DNA of 44,631 nucleotides, taken from contig NZ_JAAKZW010000035.1 of assembly GCF_011044995.1 (NCBI RefSeq), positions 1 through 44,631 of the forward strand, written 5' to 3'. Positions 26,208 through 34,856 of this stretch are shown in pieces. The stretch is from Streptomyces mesophilus (GTDB lineage: Bacteria > Actinomycetota > Actinomycetes > Streptomycetales > Streptomycetaceae). Position 1 is the stretch's first letter. Each line of letters starts with the position of its first letter. The translations under genes and the position numbers were made by a program. The notes under the pieces were generated by a model. The model was given only the letters and a program-made list of their open reading frames with translations. It had not been told where the DNA came from and did not search any database.

Positions 26208-28244
26208 TTACAGCGCCTCGTCGATCCGCTTCAGATCCCGCAGCCAAGCCTCCGCCGTGCTGTCCGAAGGCGCGCGCCAGTCGCCGCGCGGGGAGAGCGA
26301 GCCGCCGTGGGAGACCTTCGGGCCGTTGGGCATGGCGGAGCGCTTGAACTGGGCGAAGGCGAAGTAGCGCTTGCAGAAGACCTCGAGCCAGCTGCGGATC
26401 TCCGGCAGGTCGTAAGCGCCGCGCTTGTCGTCCGGGAAGCCGGGCGGCCACGCGCCCGCCTTCACGTCGTGCCACGCGTGCCACGCCAGGAAGGCGATCT
26501 TCGACGGCCGGAATCCATGGCGGAGTACGTGGAAGAGCGTGAAGTCGTGCAGCGCGTACGGGCCGATCTTCGACTCCGTGGACTGCAGCTCCTCACCGGG
26601 CACCAGCTCGGGGCTGATCTCGGTGTCGAGCACGGCGGTCAGCGTCGCGGCCGTCTCCGCGTCGAACTGCTCGCTGCTGACCACCCAGCGGATCAGGTGC
26701 TGGATCAGCGTCTTCGGCACTCCGGAGTTCACGTTGTAGTGACTCATCTGGTCGCCGACGCCGTACGTGCACCAGCCGAGCGCCAGCTCCGACAGGTCGC
26801 CCGTGCCGAGCACGATGCCGCCCCGCTGGTTGGCGAGCCGGAAGAGATAGTCGGTGCGCAGCCCGGCCTGGACGTTCTCGAACGTCACGTCGTAGACGGG
26901 CTCGCCCTCGGAGAACGGGTGGTCCATCTCGTCCAGCATCAGCCGGGCGGTGCCGGTGATGTCCAGCTCCGCGGCCGTCACACCGAGCGCGTTCATCAGT
27001 CGGTGGGCGTTGCCCTTGGTGTGGTCGCCGGTGGCGAAGCCCGGCATGGTGAAGCCGAGGATGTCGGTACGGGGCCGGCCCGCCCGGTCCATGGCACGGG
27101 CCGCCACGATCAGCGCGTGCGTGGAGTCGAGCCCGCCGGAGACACCGATCACGATCTTCGGGTTGCCGATCGAGGCCAACCGCTGCTGGAGACCGGCGAC
27201 TTGGATGTTGTACGCCTCGTAGCAGTCCTGCGCGAGGCGCTCGGCGTCGGCGGGCACGAAGGGGTAGCGCTCGAGGCGGCGCTTGAGGCCGAGGTTCCCG
27301 GTCGGTGCGTCGAGGCGGAAGGCGATCCGCCGGAAGGCGGCGGTGCGCTCGCCGTGGACGCGGCGGTTGTCGTCGAAGGTGCCCATCCGCATGCGCTCCT
27401 GGCGCAGCAGGTCGAGGTCGACATCGGCGACCGAGCGCCGGTCGCCGTCGGGGAAGCGTTCCGTCTCGGCGAGCAGCGACCCGTTCTCGTAGATCATCGT
27501 CTGGCCGTCCCAGGCGAGATCCGTGGTGGACTCCCCCGGTCCGGCGGCCGAGTACACATACGCGGCCAGGCAGCGCTGTGAGGCGGCGCGGCACAGGAGC
27601 TTGCGCTCCTCGGCGCGGCCGACGGTGATCGGGCTGCCGGAGAGGTTGACGAGGACGGTCGCGCCGGCGAGCGCGGCCTCGGCGCTGGGCGGCACCGGCA
27701 CCCACATGTCCTCGCAGACCTCGGCGTGCACGACGAGCCCGGGAACGTCGTCGGCGGCGAACAGCAGATCCGTGCCGAAGGGCAGCTCCTGGCCGGCGAT
27801 CCTGATCGTCCCGCCGCGCTCGTCGTCGCCGTCCGCGATCTGCCGGCGCTCGTAGAACTCGCGGTAGTTCGGCGTGTACGACTTCGGTACGACGCCGAGG
27901 ATGCGGCCGCGGTGCACCAGGACCGCGCAGTTGTAGATGCGGTGGCGGTGGCGCAGCGGGGCGCCGATCACGAGGACCGGGAGCAGCTCGGCGGACCCGG
28001 CGACGACCTCCTGAAGGGCCGCCTCCACCTGGTCGAGGACGACGTCCTGGAGGAGCAGGTCCTCGATCGAGTACCCGGTGAGGGTCAGCTCGGGGAAGAC
28101 CGCGACGGCCACCCCGTCCTCGGCGCACTCCCGCGCCTGCCGCAGAACGGCGTCCGCGTTGGCGTGCGGGTCGGCGATATACGTATGGCCCGTGCAAGCG
28201 GCGATACGTGCGAAGCCTTGGCTGTAGATGGACCAGAAGTTCAA
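26208..28244 (-). CDS. nadE: Glutamine-dependent NAD+ synthetase
   Basis: A 678-residue two-domain NAD synthetase that converts nicotinate adenine dinucleotide to NAD+ using glutamine-derived ammonia. The N-terminal nitrilase-type glutaminase shows the Glu-Lys-Cys triad in FPELTLTGYS, VPKSYTPNYREFYE and AEVCEDMWVP. The C-terminal synthetase has the PP-loop IGVSGGLDSTHAL and GTGDLSELALGW. The length matches the long actinobacterial form. The start is apparently TTG at 28244 (LNFWSIYSQGFARIAACTG), with GGGGAAGG upstream; homologs start at this point with GTG or ATG, and no upstream ATG/GTG in frame fits. It stands alone, divergent from the sialidase gene. Confidence 0.95.
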   Translation of the reverse strand: MNFWSIYSQGFARIAACTGHTYIADPHANADAVLRQARECAEDGVAVAVFPELTLTGYSIEDLLLQDVVLDQVEAALQEVVAGSAELLPVLVIGAPLRHRHRIYNCAVLVHRGRILGVVPKSYTPNYREFYERRQIADGDDERGGTIRIAGQELPFGTDLLFAADDVPGLVVHAEVCEDMWVPVPPSAEAALAGATVLVNLSGSPITVGRAEERKLLCRAASQRCLAAYVYSAAGPGESTTDLAWDGQTMIYENGSLLAETERFPDGDRRSVADVDLDLLRQERMRMGTFDDNRRVHGERTAAFRRIAFRLDAPTGNLGLKRRLERYPFVPADAERLAQDCYEAYNIQVAGLQQRLASIGNPKIVIGVSGGLDSTHALIVAARAMDRAGRPRTDILGFTMPGFATGDHTKGNAHRLMNALGVTAAELDITGTARLMLDEMDHPFSEGEPVYDVTFENVQAGLRTDYLFRLANQRGGIVLGTGDLSELALGWCTYGVGDQMSHYNVNSGVPKTLIQHLIRWVVSSEQFDAETAATLTAVLDTEISPELVPGEELQSTESKIGPYALHDFTLFHVLRHGFRPSKIAFLAWHAWHDVKAGAWPPGFPDDKRGAYDLPEIRSWLEVFCKRYFAFAQFKRSAMPNGPKVSHGGSLSPRGDWRAPSDSTAEAWLRDLKRIDEAL

Positions 28245-28398
28245 CGCGGCCTTCCCCGACTCGACGGACGTACTGTCGCCCCCATCCTCCCCCCGACCTG
28301 CCCTGCTGCCCAATCCGAGGGGCCGCGTGGCCGATCCGGAACAAAGGCGTGCACGCGCCTTGTGAGGCGTGAGCACCCCCAAGTACCGTCTGGGGCTT

Positions 28399-28427
28399 GG
28401 ACATTGGACGTCCTACGTCTGATGTCC
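28399..28427. promoter_or_regulatory. Inverted repeat upstream of the sialidase gene
   Basis: GGACAT (28399-28404) and ATGTCC (28422-28427) flank a central GGACGTCC. This gives nested palindromic symmetry about 60-90 bp upstream of the sialidase ATG and 155 bp upstream of nadE. A possible regulator site; the regulator is unknown. Confidence 0.35.
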
Positions 28428-28487
28428 GTTTGGGCAGCTACGCACCCGGCACCTCCCCATTCGCACCCGCAGAAAGGGCAGACCCGC

Positions 28488-30353
28488 ATGCCGGCACCAC
28501 ATCGCGCACGCTTCAGACCCACCGTCGTCACCGCACTCGCCGCACTCCTGATACCCGGGCTGATCTCGGCCGCGGCCCCGGAGGCCGAGAACGCCGCGAC
28601 CCCGGCCTTCGAGCAGCAGATCCTCTTCAAGGCCTCCCAGGACCCGGGCTACGCCTGCTACCGCATCCCCGCGATCGTGAAGACCACGAAGGGCACCCTG
28701 CTCGCCTTCGCCGAGGGCCGGGTGAACGACTGCTCGGACTCCGGCGACATCGACCTCGTCCTCAAGCGCTCCACCGACGGCGGCCGCACCTGGGGCCCGC
28801 TCCAAGTGATCAACGAGGGCAACGGCGACACCCACGGCAACCCCGCCCCGATCGTGGACCGCGAGACCGGCCGGATCGTCCTCGCCGAGACGTACAACAC
28901 GGGCCGCACCGACGGGAAGAACTGCACGGTCCCCTGCGACCGCACCCCGCACATGCAGCACAGCGACGACGACGGCCGCACCTGGTCGACGCCGCGCGAT
29001 CTGAGCGACCAGCTGCTGCCCGGCCACTGGAACTCCTGGTACGCCACGGGACCGCACCACGGCATCCAGCTCAGCCGCGGCAAGCACAAGGGCCGCCTCG
29101 TCTTCGGCGTGAACACCGAGACCTGGGACGGCTCCCGCGTCACCGCCAACCACGCCGCCCTGATCACCAGCGACGACGGCGGCGACAACTGGAAGATCGG
29201 CGCGACCGACTCGTATCCGATCTCCGCGAAGGACGGCACCTTCCGGCAGAAGCCGAGCGAGATGGCGCTCACCGAGCGGCCCGACGGCTCGGTCTACGTC
29301 AACGGCCGCGAGCAGGACGGCACGGACCTCGGGCACCGTACGCATACGGTGAGCCGCGACGGAGGGGACACGTTCGTGACACCGTTCACGACCGTCCCCG
29401 ACCTCTACGCGCCCCAAGCGCAGGGCTCCACGCTGCAGTTCAAGGGCCGGATGCTGTTCGCCTGCCCGGCGGATCCGGACCGGCGGCGCACGATGATGGT
29501 GCGTTCCTCGTACGACGGCGGCCGCACCTGGGACGGCGTCGACCGCGGTACGCAGGTCACGGCCGACTGGTCGGGCTACTCGGACATGGTGCTCGCGGAC
29601 GAGGACACCGTGGGCCTGATGTACGAGGGCGGTGCGGTGGACGCGCGCGACGAGATCCGGTTCGCGCGCTTCACCGAGGACTGGCTGAAGCCGCGCCGCG
29701 GCCCCGACCCGAAGACCGCGGACCGGGCGCGCGGCGCCGCGGACGCGTCGGTGCTCGGCGGGGCCCGTGAGACGGACGGACGCTTCGGCAAGGCGATCGC
29801 CTTCGACGGCACCGATGACGCCGTACGCCTGCCGTACCGCCGCGAACTGCCGCTCGGCACCAAGGACTTCACCGCGAGCGTGTGGTTCCGCTACGACGCC
29901 ACCACCGGTGAGCAGCCGATGCTCTGGATGGGCGGCATCGGCACCGGCCAGCCGCAGGTGTGGCTGCGCGGCGAGCCCGAGCAGAACCGGGTGAGCGCCC
30001 TGATCACCACACGCGAAGGCATGACCCCCGTGAAGTCGGCGGCGGCGCGCACCTCGTCCGCGTACAACGACGGGCAGTGGCATCAGGCGGTCCTCCGGCG
30101 CGGCGGCGGCGAGTTCTCGCTGACCGTCGACGGCGTGAAGACCACGGTGGCCGACATCCCCGGAACGGCCAGCCGCACCTCAGGCTTCGGTGTGCACCTC
30201 GGCCAGCGCCTGGACTCGCGGGCGCACTTCACCGGAGCCCTCGACGAAGTACGGGTCCACGAGGGCCTGTTGAGCGACGAGGAGCTGGCTTCGTCGTCCG
30301 CACGGGACGCGATCCTGTGGCTGCCCATGGACCGGATCAGCCACAGCAACTAG
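28488..30353 (+). CDS. Secreted exo-alpha-sialidase with C-terminal LamG domain
   Basis: A 621-residue exported GH33-type sialidase that releases terminal sialic acids from glycoconjugates. The signal peptide spans about residues 1-35. The catalytic six-bladed propeller has the Arg-containing YRIP motif (58-61), at least three good Asp boxes (STDGGRTW, SDDDGRTW, SYDGGRTW) plus weaker ones (SDDGGDNW, SRDGGDTF), and the C-terminal GYSDMVLADEDTVGLMYEGG region that normally holds catalytic Tyr/Glu elements. A LamG/concanavalin-like carbohydrate-binding domain follows (about 430-615, FDGTDDAVRLPY, WHQAVLRRGGGEFSLTVDG). The ATG at 28488 has AAAGG upstream. The membrane-anchored propeller-like gene starts 11 bp downstream and may be co-transcribed. 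No sialic-acid transporter or nan catabolic genes are in view. Confidence 0.92.
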   Translation: MPAPHRARFRPTVVTALAALLIPGLISAAAPEAENAATPAFEQQILFKASQDPGYACYRIPAIVKTTKGTLLAFAEGRVNDCSDSGDIDLVLKRSTDGGRTWGPLQVINEGNGDTHGNPAPIVDRETGRIVLAETYNTGRTDGKNCTVPCDRTPHMQHSDDDGRTWSTPRDLSDQLLPGHWNSWYATGPHHGIQLSRGKHKGRLVFGVNTETWDGSRVTANHAALITSDDGGDNWKIGATDSYPISAKDGTFRQKPSEMALTERPDGSVYVNGREQDGTDLGHRTHTVSRDGGDTFVTPFTTVPDLYAPQAQGSTLQFKGRMLFACPADPDRRRTMMVRSSYDGGRTWDGVDRGTQVTADWSGYSDMVLADEDTVGLMYEGGAVDARDEIRFARFTEDWLKPRRGPDPKTADRARGAADASVLGGARETDGRFGKAIAFDGTDDAVRLPYRRELPLGTKDFTASVWFRYDATTGEQPMLWMGGIGTGQPQVWLRGEPEQNRVSALITTREGMTPVKSAAARTSSAYNDGQWHQAVLRRGGGEFSLTVDGVKTTVADIPGTASRTSGFGVHLGQRLDSRAHFTGALDEVRVHEGLLSDEELASSSARDAILWLPMDRISHSN

Positions 30354-30364
30354 CGTCGCCTTCC

Positions 30365-31609
30365 ATGTCCGCAGCGGGGAAGCCGAGCACACGCTATGTC
30401 CTGGTCGTCCTGCTCGCGCTGGCCTGCGCGGCCGTGCTGCTCATCGCCCTGCCGGACAACGACCGGCAGGGCGATGAGGTCTGTGACGGCTCGGTGGTCG
30501 CCTCGTGGTCCGCGGACGAGGCGACCACCGCCGAGTTCGCCCGGTACGGAAACGACGCGGCCCGCGCCGACGACTGGACCGGCGGCGACGGTACGCATTC
30601 GGTACGGCTTCCCGACGGGCGGATCCTGTGGCTGTTCTCGGACAGCTATCTCGGCCAGGTGCACCAGCCGCCCAACCTGTCGGGGCAGCCCTACCCCTGG
30701 CGCGACGCCGGCGCCCCCTTCCTGCGCAACAGTGCGGTGGTGATGTCCCCGTCGGGCCGGCTCGAACAGACCCTGCCCGCCCCGCTGTTCCCCGATCCGG
30801 CCCCTCAGCAGTGGCGGTGGCCGGTGGCCGCCCAGGTCGAGGAGCGCTCGCCGGGCTCGCCCGAACAGGTCGTCCGGGTGCTCCTGTGGACCCGGGCGTC
30901 GGCGCCCGCACCCTGGATCTTCGGGGTGCCGACGGCGACCGAGGTGGCCACGCTCTCGCTCCCGGATCTGCGTCTGGAGGGGGTCGTACGGATCCTGGAC
31001 CAGAACTCCGTACCCGACCCGTCCCGGCGCGTCCTCTACGGCACGACGGCCGTCTCCGAGGACGGCTACACCTACGTCTACGGCGGCAACGACGGCAAGG
31101 CCGCCCTGCGCCCCGCATCCCACGCCTACCTGGCCCGGGTGCCGGGCGGCCGCCTGGCCGAGCCCAGCGCCTGGCGCTACTGGGACGGCGAGGGCTGGAG
31201 CGCGAGCAGCAAGAAGGCGCGGCCCGTGCTCGGGGACGGCAAACGCAAGGGCGTGGGCAGCGCGTTCACGGTCGTACGGCAGGACGGGACCTGGGTGCTG
31301 TTCACGATGGCCGCCGGGACGAAGGGGCTGCGCAGCATCAGCTCGTACTGGGCGTGTGCGCCGCACGGTCCGTGGCACGGGCCGACCCGGGACTTCGAGC
31401 CGCCCCTCCCCGAGGACGCGGCGCCGGAGCAGGACACCGCCGCGTACAACCCCCAGATCCACCCCGACCTGGGCGGGAAGGGCCTGGCCCTGAGCTATGA
31501 CGTGAACTGGCTGGACGCGGCCCCGCGGGTGGCGGAGTCGCACATCAGCCGGAACGTGTCCCTGTACCGGCCGCGGTTCGTACGGCTGCGTCTCGAGCCG
31601 GCGCCGTAG
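30365..31609 (+). CDS. Membrane-anchored propeller-like protein (DUF5005/DUF4185-like)
   Basis: A 414-residue protein with one N-terminal membrane segment (YVLVVLLALACAAVLLIALP) and a large exported domain. The body resembles the DUF5005/DUF4185 group of predicted five-bladed propeller glycan-active proteins: THSVRLPDGRILWLFSDSYLG near the front, then FLRNSAVV, YVYGGNDG and a C-terminal AYNPQIHPDLGGKGLALSYDVNW. No enzymatic residue can be assigned. It starts 11 bp after the sialidase stop, suggesting one transcript and a shared role in surface or secreted glycan metabolism. Its last 65 bp overlap the convergent transporter gene. Family assignment is moderate. Confidence 0.7.
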   Translation: MSAAGKPSTRYVLVVLLALACAAVLLIALPDNDRQGDEVCDGSVVASWSADEATTAEFARYGNDAARADDWTGGDGTHSVRLPDGRILWLFSDSYLGQVHQPPNLSGQPYPWRDAGAPFLRNSAVVMSPSGRLEQTLPAPLFPDPAPQQWRWPVAAQVEERSPGSPEQVVRVLLWTRASAPAPWIFGVPTATEVATLSLPDLRLEGVVRILDQNSVPDPSRRVLYGTTAVSEDGYTYVYGGNDGKAALRPASHAYLARVPGGRLAEPSAWRYWDGEGWSASSKKARPVLGDGKRKGVGSAFTVVRQDGTWVLFTMAAGTKGLRSISSYWACAPHGPWHGPTRDFEPPLPEDAAPEQDTAAYNPQIHPDLGGKGLALSYDVNWLDAAPRVAESHISRNVSLYRPRFVRLRLEPAP

Positions 31610-32621
31610 CCGACCCGGTGGCCTCGGGTCCCGCGAGACCGTCCTGGGCGAGGACTTCGGGGTCGCGCGAGCGCCGCTTGGCGATCACCGCGCAGACCAT
31701 CAGCTGCATCTGGTGGAAGAGCATCAGCGGCAGTACGGCGAGGGAGGCATGTGCCCCGAACAGGACGCTCGCCATGGGCAGTCCGCCGGCCAGGGACTTC
31801 TTGGAGCCGGCGAACTGGATCGCGATCCGGTCCTCGCGGCTGAACCCGAGCCGCTTCGCCCCGAACCAGCTGACGGTCAGCATCACCGAGAGCAGCACGG
31901 CCTCGACGCCGAGCAGCGCGAGCAGCCGCAGCGGGGTGACCTGGCTCCAGATGCCCTCGACCATGCCGAGGCTGAAGGCGCTGTAGACGACAAGGAGGAT
32001 CGAGCCGCGGTCCACGTATCCGAGCACCTTCTTGTGCCGGGCGATGAACGGCCCGACCCAGCGCCTCAGGAGCTGCCCGGCCACGAAGGGCACGAGCAGC
32101 TGCAGCACGATCTTCACCAGCGAATCGGCGGAGAACCCGGCCTGCCCGCCGATCAGCACCGCGGCGAGCAGGGGCGTGAGGAAGATGCCGATCAGCGACG
32201 AGAACGACCCCGCGCAGATCGCGGCCGGTACGTTGCCCCGCGCGATGGAGGTGAACGCGATCGAGGACTGCACGGTCGACGGCACCAGGGTCAGGAACAG
32301 GAAGCCGCTGTAGAGCGCAGGGGTCAGGACGTACGGCACGAGGCCCTTGGCGGCCAGGCCGAGCAGCGGGAAGAGCGCGAACGTACACGCCACGACCGTC
32401 AGATGCAGCCGCCAGTTCCGCAGCCCGTCGACGGCCTCACGGGTCGAGAGCCTGGCTCCGTACAGGAAGAACAGCAGCGCCACCGCCGCGGTCGCACCGC
32501 CCGACGCGATGTCCGCACCGGTCCCGCGGGCCGGGAACAGCGCGGCGACGCCCACGGTGGCGAGGAGCGCCAGGATGTACGGGTCGATCGGCAGCCGCTT
32601 CGGCCAGGCGGGGCGTTTCAC
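31545..32621 (-). CDS. Bile acid:sodium symporter family protein (SBF-like)
   Basis: A 358-residue integral membrane protein with about ten hydrophobic segments, SBF-like (PF13593-type) family. Segments include ILALLATVGVAALFP, AVALLFFLYGARLS, LVPSTVQSSIAFTSIARGN (the family's signature crossover region) and AGSKKSLAGGLPMASVLF. The hydrophilic C-terminal tail is dispensable-looking. The GTG at 32621 fits the family start (KRPAWPKRLPIDPY); the upstream extension is low-complexity and rejected. Members import organic anions with Na+ or H+; the substrate here is unknown. It is divergent from the LysR gene, with a palindrome between them, implying LysR control. Its 3' end overlaps that of the convergent propeller gene. 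Confidence 0.9.
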   Translation of the reverse strand: MKRPAWPKRLPIDPYILALLATVGVAALFPARGTGADIASGGATAAVALLFFLYGARLSTREAVDGLRNWRLHLTVVACTFALFPLLGLAAKGLVPYVLTPALYSGFLFLTLVPSTVQSSIAFTSIARGNVPAAICAGSFSSLIGIFLTPLLAAVLIGGQAGFSADSLVKIVLQLLVPFVAGQLLRRWVGPFIARHKKVLGYVDRGSILLVVYSAFSLGMVEGIWSQVTPLRLLALLGVEAVLLSVMLTVSWFGAKRLGFSREDRIAIQFAGSKKSLAGGLPMASVLFGAHASLAVLPLMLFHQMQLMVCAVIAKRRSRDPEVLAQDGLAGPEATGSATAPARDAAVRTAAGTGTRSG

Positions 32622-32778
32622 TTGCGTGGTGCTCCAAGGTGGGGGGCTTGCTGGTGGGGCGCGCTTCCTGCTCGCTGGTGCGGCACGTTTCCCGCTCCCC
32701 GGTGAGGCGCGGTACGTGCCCTCTCCATCGTCCTCCTGATCACCGAAATCGGGAATCCTGCATACAGCACTTACTGTC

Positions 32779-32793
32779 ATCGCGATCCGCGAT
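32779..32793. promoter_or_regulatory. LysR-type operator in the divergent region
   Basis: ATCGCGATCCGCGAT is a perfect inverted repeat (6-bp arms, 3-bp spacer) and fits the T-N11-A rule for LysR-family sites. It lies 20 bp upstream of the LysR ATG, in the 191-bp region shared with the divergent transporter. Confidence 0.6.
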
Positions 32794-32812
32794 AACCGTC
32801 TACGCTGGGCGT

Positions 32813-33679
32813 ATGTACGACCCGGTGCACCTGCGTACCTTCCTCGCCGTGGCGCAAACCCTGAGCTTCACCCAGGCCGCGCGCCGCCTTTCGCTGCGCC
32901 AGTCGACGGTCAGCCAGCACGTACGGCGCCTGGAGGCGGCGACCGGGCGGGCGCTGTTCACGCGGGACACGCACAGCGTCGAGCTGACGGAGGACGGCGA
33001 GGCGATGCTGGGGTTCGCGCGCTCGATCCTGGAGGCGCACGAGCGCGCGAGCGCGTTCTTCACGGGCACTCGGCTGCGCGGGCGGCTGCGCTTCGGCGCC
33101 TCGGAGGACTTCGTCCTCACCCGCCTCCCGGAGACGCTCGAAACCTTCCGGCACGAGCACCCCGAGGTCGACCTCGAGCTCACGGTCGAGCTCTCCGGAA
33201 CCCTCCACGAACAGCTCGCGGACGGCGCGCTCGACCTGGTCCTCGCCAAGCGCCGCCCGAACGACCGGCACGGCGAGATGGTGTGGCGCGACGAGCTCGC
33301 CTGGATCGGCGCACCGGGCCTGCGCCTGGACCCGGACCGACCGGTCCCGCTGATCCTCTTTCCCCCGCCGGGGATCACGCGCGCCCGCGCCCTGGACGTC
33401 CTGGAACAACAGGGCCGCGCCTGGCGCATCGCCTGTACGAGCGGCAGCCTCAACGGCCTGGTGGCGGCGGCCCGCGCGGGCCTCGGCGTGATGGCGCACG
33501 CGCGAGGGCTGATCCCGCCGGGGCTTGTGCGGTTGCGGGGCGGTGGGCTGCCGGAGCTGGGCGCGGTGGACTTCGTCCTGTTGCAGGGGCGCCATCGCGG
33601 GACCGGTACGCAGGAGGCGGCGCAGGCGCTGGCCTCGGCGATCCTGGCGAGCGGGGACCGGTTGCGCAGCAGGGGCTGA
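32813..33679 (+). CDS. LysR-family transcriptional regulator
   Basis: A 288-residue regulator with the N-terminal winged helix (residues 4-62: LRTFLAVAQTLSFTQAARRL then STVSQHVRRLEAATGRALFTR) and a C-terminal periplasmic-binding-protein-like effector domain (about 92-285). The ATG at 32813 is chosen by alignment to the standard LysR N-terminus (YDPVHLRTF); the longer upstream frame is non-coding promoter DNA. It is divergent from the SBF-like transporter and probably regulates it and itself through the palindrome at 32779-32793. The effector is unknown. The stop codon lies inside the first unit of a short tandem repeat. Confidence 0.93.
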   Translation: MYDPVHLRTFLAVAQTLSFTQAARRLSLRQSTVSQHVRRLEAATGRALFTRDTHSVELTEDGEAMLGFARSILEAHERASAFFTGTRLRGRLRFGASEDFVLTRLPETLETFRHEHPEVDLELTVELSGTLHEQLADGALDLVLAKRRPNDRHGEMVWRDELAWIGAPGLRLDPDRPVPLILFPPPGITRARALDVLEQQGRAWRIACTSGSLNGLVAAARAGLGVMAHARGLIPPGLVRLRGGGLPELGAVDFVLLQGRHRGTGTQEAAQALASAILASGDRLRSRG

Positions 33680-33775
33680 GTGCACCGCTACAGCTGAGTG
33701 CGCGCAGCCGGGGCTGAATGCACCACTACAGCTGAGTGCACCACTACAGGTACAGCTGAGTGCAGCACCACTACA
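33675..33775. repeat. Five short tandem repeats between the LysR and FecCD genes
   Basis: Units start at 33675, 33693, 33713, 33731 and 33755. Most are variants of GCTGAGTGCACCACTACA, with the second unit diverged and longer spacers in the last two. The array contains the stop codons of both flanking convergent genes (TGA at 33677-33679, and TAG of the permease at 33773-33771). Confidence 0.8.
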
Positions 33776-34856
33776 GGCGCCCCGACTTGCGCTCGCGCAG
33801 CAGCAGCCAGCTCAGGTAGATGCCGCCGCCGACGCCGGTGACCACGCCGACCGGCATCAGGGCCGAGCTGGTGATCCGCTGGGTGACGAGGTCCGCGCCG
33901 CAGACCAGTACGGCGCCCATCCATGCGGCGGGCAGCACGTTCGGGCCGGGCGAGCGCGTGACCCGCCGGGCCAGTTGCGGCGCCGCGAGCGCGACGAACG
34001 GGATCGGTCCGGCCGCCGCCACGGCCATCGCGGTCAGGCCGGTGCCGGCCGCGAGCAGCACCAGGCGGGTGCGCTCGGGCGGCACGCCGAGCGCGGCCGC
34101 CGTGTCGTCGCCCATCTCGAGCATGGTCAGCCGGCGCGCGTACAGGAGGGTGACCGGGACGAGCACGGCCAGCGAGAACCCGGCGATCCACACGTCGTTC
34201 CAGCCGCGGGCGTTGAGGGAACCGACCATCCAACTGGCCGCCTGCGCCGCCTTGCCGATCTCCGCCCGTACGTAGAGGTAGCTGGTGGCCGAGCCGAGCA
34301 CGGCGGAGGCGCCGATGCCGATCAGGACGAGCCGGTAGCCGTGCACACCGCGCTTCCATGCGAGGACGTAGACGGCGATCGCCGTGGCGAAGCCGCCGGC
34401 CACCGCGCCGAGGGCCGTCTGGGCCATGCCCGAGTCGAAGAGGATGATCGCGACGAGTGCGCCCGCGGACGCGCCGTTGCCGAAGCCGATGATGTCCGGA
34501 CTGCCCAGTGGATTGCGGGTCAGCGACTGGAAGACGGCGCCGGCCATGCCCATCCCGAAGCCGACGAGTATCCCGTCGAGGGCACGGGGCAGCCGCAGGT
34601 CCATGACGATGAACTCGGCTCCGGGCGGCCCCTGTCCGGCCAGCGTCCGCACCACTTCCCACGGGGTGAGGGCGAAGCGTCCCGTGCCGATGGCGAACAG
34701 CATGACCACCGCGCCGAGTGCGGCCAGGAGCGTGCAGACGAGCAGGGCCCTGCGGTCGAACCGCAGCGACCACGCGCCTCTGCGGACGTAGCCGCGGACG
34801 ACGGGGGCCGGGGCTTCGGCAGGTCGGGGAGCCGGGGAGATCTTGGTGGAGGTCAC
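33771..34856 (-). CDS. FecCD-family siderophore ABC permease
   Basis: A 361-residue membrane permease of the iron-siderophore importer family. It has about nine hydrophobic segments and family signatures RLPRALDGILVGFGMGMAGAVFQSLTRNPLGSPDIIG near the front, and GPIPFVALAAPQLARRV in the region that contacts the ATPase. The GTG at 34856 overlaps the stop of the partner permease by 4 bp (GTGA). It forms a heterodimer with the product of the upstream gene to import the ferric siderophore delivered by the lipoprotein at 42498. No importer ATPase gene is in the window; it is either outside or shared with another system. Confidence 0.93.
   Translation of the reverse strand: MTSTKISPAPRPAEAPAPVVRGYVRRGAWSLRFDRRALLVCTLLAALGAVVMLFAIGTGRFALTPWEVVRTLAGQGPPGAEFIVMDLRLPRALDGILVGFGMGMAGAVFQSLTRNPLGSPDIIGFGNGASAGALVAIILFDSGMAQTALGAVAGGFATAIAVYVLAWKRGVHGYRLVLIGIGASAVLGSATSYLYVRAEIGKAAQAASWMVGSLNARGWNDVWIAGFSLAVLVPVTLLYARRLTMLEMGDDTAAALGVPPERTRLVLLAAGTGLTAMAVAAAGPIPFVALAAPQLARRVTRSPGPNVLPAAWMGAVLVCGADLVTQRITSSALMPVGVVTGVGGGIYLSWLLLRERKSGRL

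Noticed and set aside
32622..32812. Longer N-termini for the SBF-like transporter and for LysR
   Set aside because: Both extensions cross the shared promoter with the palindrome and do not resemble either family. The standard N-termini start at 32621 and 32813.
33675..33775. CRISPR-like array or attachment site
   Set aside because: Units of 18-24 bp with no real spacers, and no integrase or mobile gene nearby.
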